Below, piece after piece: positions 7,651-18,000 of a stretch of 41,610 nt of DNA. The notes beneath the pieces were generated by a model, which was not told the origin of the DNA, searched no databases, and worked only from the letters and a program-made list of their open reading frames with translations. This DNA comes from Enterococcus quebecensis (GTDB lineage Bacteria > Bacillota > Bacilli > Lactobacillales > Enterococcaceae). Within the stretch, counting starts at the first letter, position 1. Each line of letters starts with the position of its first letter. The position numbers were made by a program, and so were the translations under genes. The stretch spans positions 1 through 41,610 of the forward strand of contig NZ_MIKB01000005.1 in NCBI RefSeq assembly GCF_001730365.1, written 5' to 3'.

Positions 7651-8937
7651 CTACATTTCATCAAGAGGTAAATAAGTATACTCTGCAATTTCAGCAGCGT
7701 GACTTCCGGCTACATGACCAGTGACGAAAGCTGCAGTGACGTTGTAGCCACCTGTATAGCCGTTAATATCCAATAGTTCACCAGCAAAGAATAGTCCGCC
7801 GATTTTTTTACTTTCCATTGTTTTAGGGTTTACTTCTTTCAATGATATACCTCCACCTGTTACAAAAGACTTCTCTATAGGTAAAGTTTTAACCGCATGG
7901 ATAAGGAATCCTTTTGTAGTTTGAACAAATTGTTCCAATTGAAGATCTGTAACTTGTTTTGCTGGAGTATTCACTAGTTTTAACTGTTCGAGCAAAAGAT
8001 CTAGATAGCGTTCTGGTATATAGTTTTTTAAAGCATTTTTTATTGTTTTATCAGGATGTTCATGTAATTTACTTTGTAACTCACTAAGAATTTCAGACTT
8101 TTCTTTTTCTGGGAAAATATCAAGAGATAAAGTAACAGGCAGATCATTATTTTTTTGAAGTTCTTGATTTATAAAGCTAGAGCATCTTAATGCAGCAGGT
8201 CCAGATAGACCAAAATGTGTGAATAGTAAATCCATTTGATGACTTACAATGGTTTTTCCTTTAGAATCTAACACAGCGAGTGAGACATCTCGTAGTGATA
8301 ATCCTTGAAGTGTCTTATCTCGAATGAATAAGTCCTCAGAGATGATTGGGGACTCTGTAGCATATAATGGGCTAATTGTATGTCCTAATCGCTTAGCTAG
8401 CTTGTAACCGTCACCTGTTGCACCAGTAGAAGGATAAGTCCGGCCACCTGTAGTTAAAATAACGCATGGAGCATAAATCTTTTCATGTTCCAAAGCGACA
8501 CCAATTACTTGTTGATCTTTATGGAGAATCTTTTCAACTTTAGCTTCTGTGTAGATAGTTACACCAAGTTGTTCCAGTTTATTAAATAAGGTTTCTACAA
8601 TGGTTTTAGAACGATCTGTGACAGGAAACATCCGTCCGTGATCTTCTTCTTTTAGATGGGTGCCATTGGACTCAAAAAACTCCATAATATCATAATTATT
8701 AAACTGCGAAAAAGCGCTGTACAAAAATTTACCATTTCCAGGGATATGGGCAATAATTTCATCTGCTGGACGATTATTAGTCACATTACAGCGGCCACCA
8801 CCGGTTAATAATAGTTTTTTTCCTACGCGCTTGTTTTTTTCTATCAATAGTGTATTACTGCCTGCTGTAGCTGCTGCAATAGCAGCCATCATACCGCTAG
8901 TACCTGCTCCAACGACAATAACATCGAATAATTTCAT
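7651..8937 (-). CDS. BaiN/RdsA-family NAD(P)/FAD-dependent oxidoreductase
   Basis: 428 residues, the normal length for the HI0933-like flavoprotein family. The N-terminus has the FAD-binding motif VVGAGTSGMMAA (about 8-19), followed by GKKLLLTGGGRCNVTN, a family hallmark. Near the C-terminus, VTGGGISLKEV and GLFFAGELLDINGYTGGYN close the FAD site. The enzyme is presumably a cytoplasmic oxidoreductase. Family members are named after a bile-acid 7-dehydroxylation enzyme and a redox protein, and most have no proven substrate. Read on the minus strand, the start has GGAGGAGAA upstream. It converges with the WxL cluster and diverges from gdhA, and I see no functional link to either. Confidence 0.9.
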   Translation of the reverse strand: MKLFDVIVVGAGTSGMMAAIAAATAGSNTLLIEKNKRVGKKLLLTGGGRCNVTNNRPADEIIAHIPGNGKFLYSAFSQFNNYDIMEFFESNGTHLKEEDHGRMFPVTDRSKTIVETLFNKLEQLGVTIYTEAKVEKILHKDQQVIGVALEHEKIYAPCVILTTGGRTYPSTGATGDGYKLAKRLGHTISPLYATESPIISEDLFIRDKTLQGLSLRDVSLAVLDSKGKTIVSHQMDLLFTHFGLSGPAALRCSSFINQELQKNNDLPVTLSLDIFPEKEKSEILSELQSKLHEHPDKTIKNALKNYIPERYLDLLLEQLKLVNTPAKQVTDLQLEQFVQTTKGFLIHAVKTLPIEKSFVTGGGISLKEVNPKTMESKKIGGLFFAGELLDINGYTGGYNVTAAFVTGHVAGSHAAEIAEYTYLPLDEM

Positions 8938-9023
8938 AAATTCTCCTCCGCTTCAATGGTAGTTTAACACAAATTTCAAAATTTTTTCTGTATTTTTTTC
9001 ATTTTCTAGTAAAAAATTGTGGA

Positions 9024-9038
9024 AATTTTCTGAATTTA
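9024..9038 (+). promoter_or_regulatory. CodY-box-like site upstream of gdhA
   Basis: The 15-mer at 9024-9038 matches the CodY consensus AATTTTCWGAAAATT at 12 of 15 positions, all mismatches being in the last four. It lies just upstream of candidate -10 sequences TAAAAT (9042-9047) and TATAAC (9053-9058), where bound CodY would block initiation. Confidence 0.5.
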
Positions 9039-9075
9039 GGTTAAAATAGGATTATAACGATGAGAGGGTGATTAG

Positions 9076-10422
<1,347 letters not shown>

Positions 10423-10464
10423 ACAAGCGGAGAACTTGTTGACAGTTGAATAAAATCGAATAGA

Positions 10465-10507
10465 GAATGATTGTGATGTAGATATTTACAATCATTCTTT
10501 CTTTTTT
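10465..10507 (+). terminator. Intrinsic terminator after gdhA
   Basis: GAATGATTGT (10465-10474) pairs perfectly with ACAATCATTC (10488-10497), followed by a T-rich tract (TTTCTTTTTT). Confidence 0.85.
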
Positions 10508-10651
10508 ATCTGTCAACTTTTATGCTATAAATTATCCATATTAAATGAAAAAAAAGAAAATTGGTACATACAGTAATAATTTGCTTGAAAAAAGCAGAAA
10601 AAGAACGTAAAGTAGATACTGTATTAAGTTTAATTTCAAGGAGGAGAAGGA

Positions 10652-12001
10652 ATGTCACACATTCAATTTGATTATTCCAATTTGACACCATTTGTTGCTG
10701 ATCATGAATTGGAATACATGCAGGCTCAAGTGACTGCAGTAGACAAAGCATTAAGAGAAGGAACTGGGGCTGGAAGTGATTTTACTGGCTGGATCGATCT
10801 ACCAGAAAATTATGATAAGGACGAATTTGCTCGTATCAAAAAAGCAGCTGAGAAAATTCAATCTGATTCTGAGGTTTTGGTTGTAATTGGTATTGGTGGT
10901 TCTTACTTAGGCGCGAGAGCAGCGATTGAATTTTTACATCATTCATTTAATAATTTATTACCAGCAGATGAAAGAAAAGCACCACAAGTATTCTTCGCTG
11001 GAAACAGTATCAGTTCAACTTACTTAGCAGACTTGATCAACGTTATTGGTGATCGTGACTTCTCAGTAAATGTTATTTCAAAATCAGGCACAACAACTGA
11101 GCCGGCAATTGCATTTAGAGTATTTAAAGAATTATTAATCAAAAAATATGGTAAAGAAGAAGCAAATAAACGTATATATGCAACAACTGACCGTGCTAAA
11201 GGTGCTGTTAAGGTTGAAGCTGATGCTGAAGGTTGGGAAACATTCGTAATTCCTGATGACGTTGGTGGACGTTTCACTGTACTGACACCAGTCGGGTTAT
11301 TACCGATTGCTGTAAGCGGTGGAGACATTGATGCCTTGATGACAGGTGCTAATGATGCGCGTAAAGAATATGCAACAACTACTGACTTGACTAAAAATCA
11401 AGCGTATCAATATGCGGCATTAAGAAATATCTTATACCGTAAAGGCAAAACAACTGAAATGTTGATTAACTATGAACCAGGTATGCATTATTTTTCTGAG
11501 TGGTGGAAACAACTTTTCGGCGAATCAGAAGGAAAAGACCAAAAAGGAATTTTCCCAGCAGCAGCCGATTTTTCTACTGATTTGCACTCGATGGGTCAAT
11601 ATGTTCAGGATGGAATGCGTAACTTGTTTGAAACAGTCGTTAAAGTTGAAACACCGCGTCACGTAGTTTCTATTCCAGAACTAACAGAAGATTTGGATGG
11701 GTTAGGTTATTTACAAGGTAAAGAAATCGATTTTGTAAATACAAAAGCTTTTGAGGGGACTTTACTTGCTCATACAGACGGTGGCGTGCCGAACATGATC
11801 GTTAAAATCCCTGCGATGGATGCTTATTCATTGGGCTATGTTATGTACTTCTTTGAAATTGCTGTTGGTATTTCAGGTTATTTAAATGGTGTGAATCCAT
11901 TTGATCAAGAAGGTGTAGAAGCTTACAAGAAAAATATGTTTGCCTTGCTTGGTAAACCTGGCTTTGAAGACTTAGCAAAAGAATTGAATGCACGTTTGTG
12001 A
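10652..12001 (+). CDS. pgi: Glucose-6-phosphate isomerase
   Basis: 449 residues, the normal length for the short Firmicute enzyme. It interconverts glucose-6-phosphate and fructose-6-phosphate in glycolysis, in the cytoplasm. Visible landmarks are the sugar-phosphate-binding loop [15 protein letters not shown], the family signature [16 protein letters not shown], the loop [14 protein letters not shown], and near the C-terminus [18 protein letters not shown], which carries the second family signature region. AAGGAGGAGAAGG precedes the ATG at good spacing. The gene stands alone between two terminators. The 145 bases after the gdhA terminator must hold its promoter, but I see no convincing -35/-10 pair there. 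Confidence 0.97.
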   Translation: MSHIQFDYSNLTPFVADHELEYMQAQVTAVDKALREGTGAGSDFTGWIDLPENYDKDEFARIKKAAEKIQSDSEVLVVIGIGGSYLGARAAIEFLHHSFNNLLPADERKAPQVFFAGNSISSTYLADLINVIGDRDFSVNVISKSGTTTEPAIAFRVFKELLIKKYGKEEANKRIYATTDRAKGAVKVEADAEGWETFVIPDDVGGRFTVLTPVGLLPIAVSGGDIDALMTGANDARKEYATTTDLTKNQAYQYAALRNILYRKGKTTEMLINYEPGMHYFSEWWKQLFGESEGKDQKGIFPAAADFSTDLHSMGQYVQDGMRNLFETVVKVETPRHVVSIPELTEDLDGLGYLQGKEIDFVNTKAFEGTLLAHTDGGVPNMIVKIPAMDAYSLGYVMYFFEIAVGISGYLNGVNPFDQEGVEAYKKNMFALLGKPGFEDLAKELNARL

Positions 12002-12026
12002 TATAGTTTTTAAATCTGTTTAAACA

Positions 12027-12076
12027 AAATGCCGCCGAATGAGGACACTTGCATTCGGCGGCATTTTTTATTTTAG
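12027..12076. terminator. Strong GC-rich terminator after pgi
   Basis: A 15-base perfect inverted repeat with core GCCGCCGAATG (12027-12041 with 12052-12066) is followed by a T-rich run. The A-rich left flank lets it also serve the convergent gene ending at 12101. Confidence 0.92.
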
Positions 12077-12100
12077 TTCAAAAGAACTTCTTAGTGACTC

Positions 12101-13573
12101 TTATGGAATCCTTTTATTCATTTTAAAAAGAATCATTTGGATGCAAGAGAACAGTTCATACCAGGTCTGTTCATCATAAACATCTGAAATATAGAATACC
12201 TTTTGTTTTGTCCGTTCCTCCCGAGGTTCGAAACAATCTATGATGACAAGCTCGGCATCTTGTAAAGATTCCGTTATTTGTATTGTTTTAGGATTAAATA
12301 TCGTAAGTAGTTTATTTTTAATATATGCTGTACCAATGTTATTTTTAGAGTATTGAATGTAAACAGATAAAGATGGAGGTGAAAAAGTTTCAGTTAAAAC
12401 AGTTAGTAAGACACACATTCCAAAGTTGCATGAATCTGGAACTGGGAAGTCAGGGTGTTCTTTTTTAAAATTATGGTAAAATTCATGAATACTGTGATTC
12501 TCTTTTATGGAAAGCTTATTACTGTTTTCTTCAATAAAAGAAGCTCTAAAGAATTGTACTGGACTCATCGAAAAATACGTTGCTTGGATCATACCAATCA
12601 ATACATAGTAAAAGATAGTGGCTCTTTGATCTTTGTTCACGGAAGAATCAAAGTGGATATTTTGTTCATATTCTTCTATTAGTAAATCGCAAGCCTTGAT
12701 TAGTGGTAAGCTTCTTGGGAACGATTCATATAACCTTACTTTATCTTGCAATGTATCTACTTCAGAAATATAACATCTAGCAATCAAATTAAAAAATAAA
12801 ATCTCGTCCTCAGATGCAAGGAAGGGTTCTACGAGTTGTGAAACATCGTTAGCCGTTTTAAAATATTTCGATAACGCTTTGATTTTTTTTGGTAATCGAA
12901 TGGGATGTTCTTTTTGTCTGACCATGAATAAACCAACCATAAATTCTAGGCGTTTAACGACTGAATCAGGGTACTTTGTTTCCAATTGGGTAAAATCAAC
13001 ACTGGCAGAAAAATGTTTCATATTTGGAAAGTTATATGGCCAAGCAATCCCTCTATAAACATTCCAAAAGAAATAAAAGTTAAGCATTCGAATATATTTT
13101 TCTTTTCCTTGAAAATTAGTATTGGGGTGAAAGACTATTTTTAAGGGGAATCTTTTTAATTCAGCATTAATTATGTTGATGTTTTTATATATATGTGGAG
13201 GGCTAACATATAATTTGTCAGCTAAGTCCTCTACTGAATTGTAATGATTTAAAAGAAGTTCTAAAAATATTTTGAATAACAGAGACTCTTCAAAATATTT
13301 GAGACGTAACTGAATAATCAGATAATCCATATCGTGAACCGAATGATTTTGAACTAAATATCCACCGGTTCTTTTTTTTAGTTTCAGATTTTGTAGATGT
13401 TCATTAGCTTTGACATCTGTAGAAAGTTCTTGGAAATATCTTTTTAAGGTACTCAAAGAAATGTTAAGGAAATTTTGTAAATAAGAAAAAGAAATTTCTT
13501 CATTTTCTCTATATAATAATTCAGTAAAAAGCTGAATTTTTTTTTTGCTTTTTTCATTTAACATATTTTCCAT
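12101..13573 (-). CDS. Mga-family transcriptional regulator
   Basis: 490 residues, the normal size of Mga/AtxA-type regulators. The N-terminus holds two helix-turn-helix segments: about 15-75 (EISFSYLQNFLNISLSTLKRYFQ, of which the recognition part is ISLSTLKRYFQ) and about 105-150 (VEDLADKLYVSPPHIYKNI). The middle resembles the PTS-regulation-like domains of the family, and the end (about 405-490; VYIQYSKNNIGTAYIK to the C-terminus) looks like a degenerate EIIB fold. I did not find obvious phosphorylatable His residues in the usual context, but cannot exclude them. Such proteins activate surface or virulence genes and often respond to carbohydrate status. It starts at ATG 13573 behind AAGGGATG. 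No obvious target gene is adjacent, and the WxL cluster lies only 5 kb away. Function is inferred from family. Confidence 0.85.
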   Translation of the reverse strand: MENMLNEKSKKKIQLFTELLYRENEEISFSYLQNFLNISLSTLKRYFQELSTDVKANEHLQNLKLKKRTGGYLVQNHSVHDMDYLIIQLRLKYFEESLLFKIFLELLLNHYNSVEDLADKLYVSPPHIYKNINIINAELKRFPLKIVFHPNTNFQGKEKYIRMLNFYFFWNVYRGIAWPYNFPNMKHFSASVDFTQLETKYPDSVVKRLEFMVGLFMVRQKEHPIRLPKKIKALSKYFKTANDVSQLVEPFLASEDEILFFNLIARCYISEVDTLQDKVRLYESFPRSLPLIKACDLLIEEYEQNIHFDSSVNKDQRATIFYYVLIGMIQATYFSMSPVQFFRASFIEENSNKLSIKENHSIHEFYHNFKKEHPDFPVPDSCNFGMCVLLTVLTETFSPPSLSVYIQYSKNNIGTAYIKNKLLTIFNPKTIQITESLQDAELVIIDCFEPREERTKQKVFYISDVYDEQTWYELFSCIQMILFKMNKRIP

Positions 13574-13604
13574 TTAATCATCCCTTTTATTAGCTTTTTC
13601 CCAA

Positions 13605-13633
13605 ATTATAGAAACAGAACGTTTTAAAGTCAA
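13605..13633 (-). promoter_or_regulatory. Promoter of the Mga-family regulator gene
   Basis: On the minus strand TTGACT (13633-13628), a 17-base spacer and a perfect TATAAT (13610-13605) give one of the best sigma-A promoters in the window, starting about 40 bases before the ATG. Confidence 0.75.
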
Positions 13634-13681
13634 ATTTTATGGATAGTATCACATATAACAGTAATTATTTATTTTTTTAAT

Positions 13682-13725
13682 ACAAAAAAAATCTACTGTT
13701 TTTATTTTTTTAATAAAAACAGTAG
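13682..13725 (-). terminator. Terminator of the small membrane protein gene
   Basis: CTACTGTTTTTAT (13693-13705) and ATAAAAACAGTAG (13713-13725) are perfect arms. On the minus strand they are followed by a run of eight T residues. Confidence 0.85.
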
Positions 13726-13733
13726 AAAAATAA

Positions 13734-14066
13734 TCATCGAAAGTTATTGTCTTTAGGATAAGGTAGAACATATAATGAATCGTCTTCTTCAACTATTTCA
13801 CTTGAATCAAATTCATGCTGTTGCTGTGATTCTTGACTAAAGTTATTTTGTTGATTTGATCTAAATTGTTCTGATTGAATCGATGGGTGAGACGTTTCAT
13901 TCGTATTTTTAGCAAGCCGTTCTTTTGCTTCTTCCTCTGCTTGCAGAGCTTTTAGGTGACGTGAGTTGTTGTTTTTTCCGCTTGTAAATGTTAAATAAAT
14001 AATCAGTGCAATCATGATAACTGTTAACAGAATCAAGCCAATAAACATACCGAATGTAATAAACAT
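13734..14066 (-). CDS. Small single-pass membrane protein, unknown function
   Basis: 110 residues. One N-terminal hydrophobic helix (about 1-27) is followed by a charged helical segment with RHLKALQAEEEAKERLAK (about 36-53, possibly coiled coil). The tail is rich in Gln, Asn and Ser (55-90) and acidic near the end (SEIVEEDDS). I do not recognise a domain. The gene is well formed: AAAGGAGG precedes the ATG, a candidate promoter TCTACA-17-TATACA lies on the minus strand at 14126-14098, and a clean terminator follows, so it is a monocistronic real gene. The tail should be cytoplasmic if the short N-terminus is outside, but topology is not certain. It could be a scaffold or regulator of an envelope process; nothing in the sequence decides this. 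Confidence 0.7.
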   Translation of the reverse strand: MFITFGMFIGLILLTVIMIALIIYLTFTSGKNNNSRHLKALQAEEEAKERLAKNTNETSHPSIQSEQFRSNQQNNFSQESQQQHEFDSSEIVEEDDSLYVLPYPKDNNFR

Positions 14067-14097
14067 GATGTATAACCTCCTTTAGGAATCATATTCT

Positions 14098-14126
14098 TGT
14101 ATAGTTTATCAAATGTTTCATGTAGA
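14098..14126 (-). promoter_or_regulatory. Candidate promoter of the small membrane protein gene
   Basis: Minus-strand TCTACA (14126-14121), a 17-base spacer and TATACA (14103-14098), about 32 bases before the start codon. Confidence 0.45.
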
Positions 14127-14392
14127 GTCATCTATTTTTATTAGATATTAGAAATAAAACATTTTCCAAGGAGGTTTTATTTGCCCGATTGAAGAAAACA
14201 GAGCAATGGCATTGGATATAGGGGAATTCATTAATGTTGAGGGGAATTCATTTAATTATAATTAAACTTAGGTGGAGGTTACCCGTGGAATTATTAAGAT
14301 AATTAAAAAAAATAAGCAAAATGAAAAGAATCCTGTAGAAATTTCTTTGTCTGTGGTAAAATATAGAAAGCAAGTTTTTTGGAGGAATGAGT
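14127..14392 (+). other. Leader region of lepB with two orphan ribosome sites and a short direct repeat
   Basis: No normal gene is visible here. AAGGAGG (14168-14174) precedes TTG CCC GAT TGA (14181-14192), and GGTGGAGG (14271-14278) precedes GTG at 14285, which opens only five codons to TAA at 14300-14302. GGGGAATTCA occurs twice, at 14221-14230 and 14241-14250. An extended -10 (TGGTAAAAT, 14354-14362) about 30 bases before lepB is a likely promoter, with only a weak -35 (TGTAGA, 14334-14339). Confidence 0.5.
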
Positions 14393-14932
14393 TTGAAATC
14401 TAAAGAGTTATTACATACAGTATTATTTTTTATAGGTCTAGCAGTAGTCCTTGTTTTATTGAGAGAATTTGTATTTACACCTGTTGTGGTTAAGGGACAT
14501 TCAATGGACCCAACCTTAGCTGATGGTGAGCGAGTGATTGCGTTGAAAAATACTGAGATTAATCGCTTTGATATCGTAACATTTCCAGCCCCGGATGAAC
14601 CCAAAAAGAGTTATATTAAACGAGTAATTGGTTTACCAGGTGATACGATTGAGTACAAAAAGGATGTTTTATACATCAATGGTAAAGAAGTGAAAGAGCC
14701 CTATCTAGATAAATTCAAAAGTGAAGTAACAGATGGATTGCCATTGACATATGATTTTACTTTAAATGAAGTAACTGGTGAGAAAAAAGTACCTAAAGGT
14801 GAATACTTTGTAATGGGGGATAATCGTCGTAATTCTAAGGATGGACGAATGATTGGTTTTATCAGTAAGGATAATATATCAGGAGATGTTAAGTTTGTTT
14901 TATGGCCGCTGAATCGTTTTGGAACGATTTAG
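14393..14932 (+). CDS. lepB: Type I signal peptidase
   Basis: 179 residues from TTG at 14393. An ATG at 14387 directly abuts the ribosome site GGAGGA (14381-14386) and is badly spaced, while the TTG is 6 bases away, so the TTG start is preferred. One N-terminal transmembrane helix (about 8-28) anchors the enzyme, and the catalytic domain is outside. Family boxes are in order: GHSMDPTL with nucleophile Ser37, RFDIVTFPAP, YIKRVIGLPGD with general base Lys76, and the C-terminal box MGDNRRNSKDGR. It cleaves signal peptides of secreted proteins, which would include the WxL and sortase-anchored proteins of this window. It is one of possibly several paralogues, as is usual in this group. A weak terminator follows at about 14966-14997. 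Confidence 0.95.
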   Translation: MKSKELLHTVLFFIGLAVVLVLLREFVFTPVVVKGHSMDPTLADGERVIALKNTEINRFDIVTFPAPDEPKKSYIKRVIGLPGDTIEYKKDVLYINGKEVKEPYLDKFKSEVTDGLPLTYDFTLNEVTGEKKVPKGEYFVMGDNRRNSKDGRMIGFISKDNISGDVKFVLWPLNRFGTI

Positions 14933-14965
14933 AAGGAGCAAACATGTAACTCTTTAAAGAATAAG

Positions 14966-14997
14966 AAAGCTCTCTTTTAATTAAGGGGCTTTTTTTG
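14966..14997 (+). terminator. Intrinsic terminator after lepB
   Basis: AAAGC (14966-14970) pairs with GCTTT (14988-14992), extended by G-U pairs, and a run of seven T residues follows. Confidence 0.6.
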
Positions 14998-15075
14998 TTG
15001 AATAGTGATTATCATATTTGATGGCGATCTATGATAAACTAAGAGGTATCAGACATTTATAAAGGATGTGACAAC

Positions 15076-18000
15076 ATGAGCCTACAATTTATCCGTGGAA
15101 CTGCTGAAATGGACTTAGAAGAAGTACTTTTGCAAGAATCCGTTAAGTGGTTATCAGAAAAAGATACAAATGAAGTTTTTTATTTGGTACCAAACCATAT
15201 GAAATTTGAACAAGAAATCAATGCGCTTAAGCGAATAAAATATATACAAAATAATCAAAGTGATTCCATTGCTACGATGCGTTTACAGGTATTTAGTTTT
15301 TATCGATTAGCTTGGTACTATTTACAACATACTCAATACTATAGCGCTGAAGTACTCTCTGAAGCTGGAGCTGCAATGGTTTTTAGGAAGATTTTAACAG
15401 AAAATGAAGAATCATTAAAAGTCTTCCGTGGAGAAATCAATAAATCTGGTTTTATTCAACAATTATTTGATTTATATCAGGAAATGAAAGAAGGAAACAT
15501 TGATTTAGAAGAACTATTTGGTCTTTTATCAGGAGAAAATGCTGATAGCAAAGAGCAAGATTTGCAACTGAAGGTTCAAGATATTAAATTGATTTTCTCA
15601 AAATTTGAAGAAACCATGAGTCAATATGGGATTAAGTCAGCAGAAATCATTAATTATTTAACAGAGTATCTAGAGAATCAGGATTTGAGTAATGTTTTGT
15701 TTGTGGTGAATGGTTATCACCGATTTTCAGCAAGAGAGTTAAAATTGATAGATGTTTTAATGCGTAAAGGCGGAGAGGTTAAAATTTCTTTGGTTTTGGA
15801 CAAAAAATATCCAAGTGAGCTACCTTCAATGATGAACTTATTTTATGAAACAGGTACTACCTACAATAAGTTGTATCAATTAGCTAGAAAATCAAATGTA
15901 GCTATTCTGCCTGATTATGTTGAGAAAAACAACTTTTTGATTGTTAATGATGGTCTTAAAACTCTGGAAGATTACTGGGTTAAGGCACAGGAGAATCATC
16001 CTCAAAAAAACAAAAAAATGATAGATGATGACTCTGTACAACTTTGGTGTGCAGAAAATCTTAAAGAAGAAATTAGTCATATTGCTAAAGAAATTAGGAG
16101 ATTGGTCGTTGAAGAGAATTATCGCTATAAAGATATTCAGATACTCACACGAGAATTGGATAGTTATGAAACTATGATCGAGCCTGTATTTTCTTTGCAT
16201 GAAATTCCAATCTATTTGGATCGAGACATGGCAATGGAACAGCATCCATTAGTTGAGTTTATTCAATCCTTATTTGCTATTCATGCCTATCGATATCGCT
16301 ATCGTGATGTATTACGTTTTTTAAGAACGGAACTATTTTTCCAAATCGAAGATCAAACTTCAATGGAAGAGTGGCAAATAGAACGGAATGAATGGCGTCG
16401 TAAAATTGATGTAACCGAAAATGTAGTGCTTGCGTATGGGTATGAAGGGTATCATTGGGAAAAAGACAAAGATTGGCACTTTATTCGCTATGATTTCGAA
16501 GCAGACCAACAAGATGACACTGAAATGATTGAAAAAGACGCCAATACTGTTCGGAAAATGATACAGCAAACAATCCCAACGTTTTTTGAGAAGATCGAAA
16601 AAGCCCAAACAGGTATGGAAGCGGCTGACCATTTTTATCAATTTTTAGTGAGCAGCGGAGTGGAAAAGCAATTAATGATGTGGCGTAATCAAGCAATTAG
16701 CACAGGACAATTAGAATCCGCTAGAAATCATGAACAAACATGGCAAGCCTTGATGACCCTTCTGGATGAGTATGTAACAATCTATGGAAATGATTCTTTT
16801 AACTTGGCTATATTTGAAGAAATATTTTCCAGTGGTTTAGAAGGGTTGCGCTACAATAAAGTACCGACAGCTATAGATCAAGTACAAGTTCGTGCCATTG
16901 ATCTTGCTCGACCAGGGCAGGCAAAGGTTGTTTTTGCCATTGGTTTGACAGATCAAGTGTTACCGCAAAAGTTTGATAACAAAACACTGTTTTCTGATGA
17001 AGAACGACAATTTGTTAATGGTTATTTGGATGAAGGGCAATTTTTATTGAACGACACAAGAAAAAGCATTGCTAAAGAACCTTTCAATGCATATATCATG
17101 TTTTCTTCAGCAACAGAGCGCTTGTATTTTTCATATCCAAGCGTGAAAGATACAACCAAAGATGTAAAAATCTCTACTTATCTAAAAAATATTCAATATG
17201 ATTTAGGGTTGAATATGCAACAGCGAAACACGTTAGCGATTTCGGATAATCAGCAGGTTAGCTTGGAACATATTGGGACTTATCGGACATTGATAAGCGA
17301 TCTGACAAATTTGAAACGACAGAAAAAAGAAACACAAGAAGGTATTTTACCATTTTGGTTAACGATGGAACGCGAATTAATGACGCAAGCCCAAGCGGAT
17401 TTAGCCACACATGTCTTTGAAAGTTTGGGACATCAAAACTTGCCTGAGAATTTGCAAGATCAATTAGCAGATGAGTTGTATAGCAAGCAGATTTATACTT
17501 CTGTTTCAAGAATGGAAAGTTTTTATCATTGCCAGTACCAATACTTCTCTCGATTTGGTTTAGGATTAAAAGAAAGAGATGTTTTTGGACTATCTCCAGC
17601 TGCAACAGGTGAATTTTTCCACGAAGCATTGGATCAATTCTTTAAATTATTGATTATGCAAAATAAACAATTATCTGAACTGACAGATCGAGAAGTCAAT
17701 GAATTTACAGAGCAAGTCTTAAATGCTGTTTTTGGTGAAATCAAATTTTCAATTCTTGATTCATCAAATCGAATGAATTACATTCGTTATCAGTTGGGAC
17801 AGACAATCAAAAAAGTTAGTTGGGCATTGAGACGGCAAAGTGAACGAAGTGGTATGAGCACTGTTCAAACAGAAGTGCTATTTGGTCAAATTGCTAGTCA
17901 AAAAGGGATACAGGGGCTAGAATTACCCTTGCAAAATGGCGGAAATATAAGTGTTAGAGGGAAAATCGACCGCTTGGATCAGCTAGTAACACCTGATTCT

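Noticed and set aside
14272-14403. Open frame from GTG 14272 reading into the lepB start region
   Set aside because: No ribosome site precedes it, it overlaps the lepB promoter and start, and its Lys/Asn-rich composition is what the AT-rich DNA would give by chance.
15076-15150. Missing Walker A motif in AddB considered as inactivation
   Set aside because: RexB-type AddB proteins of lactic acid bacteria commonly lack it; the nuclease and iron-sulphur residues are intact and AddA supplies ATPase activity.
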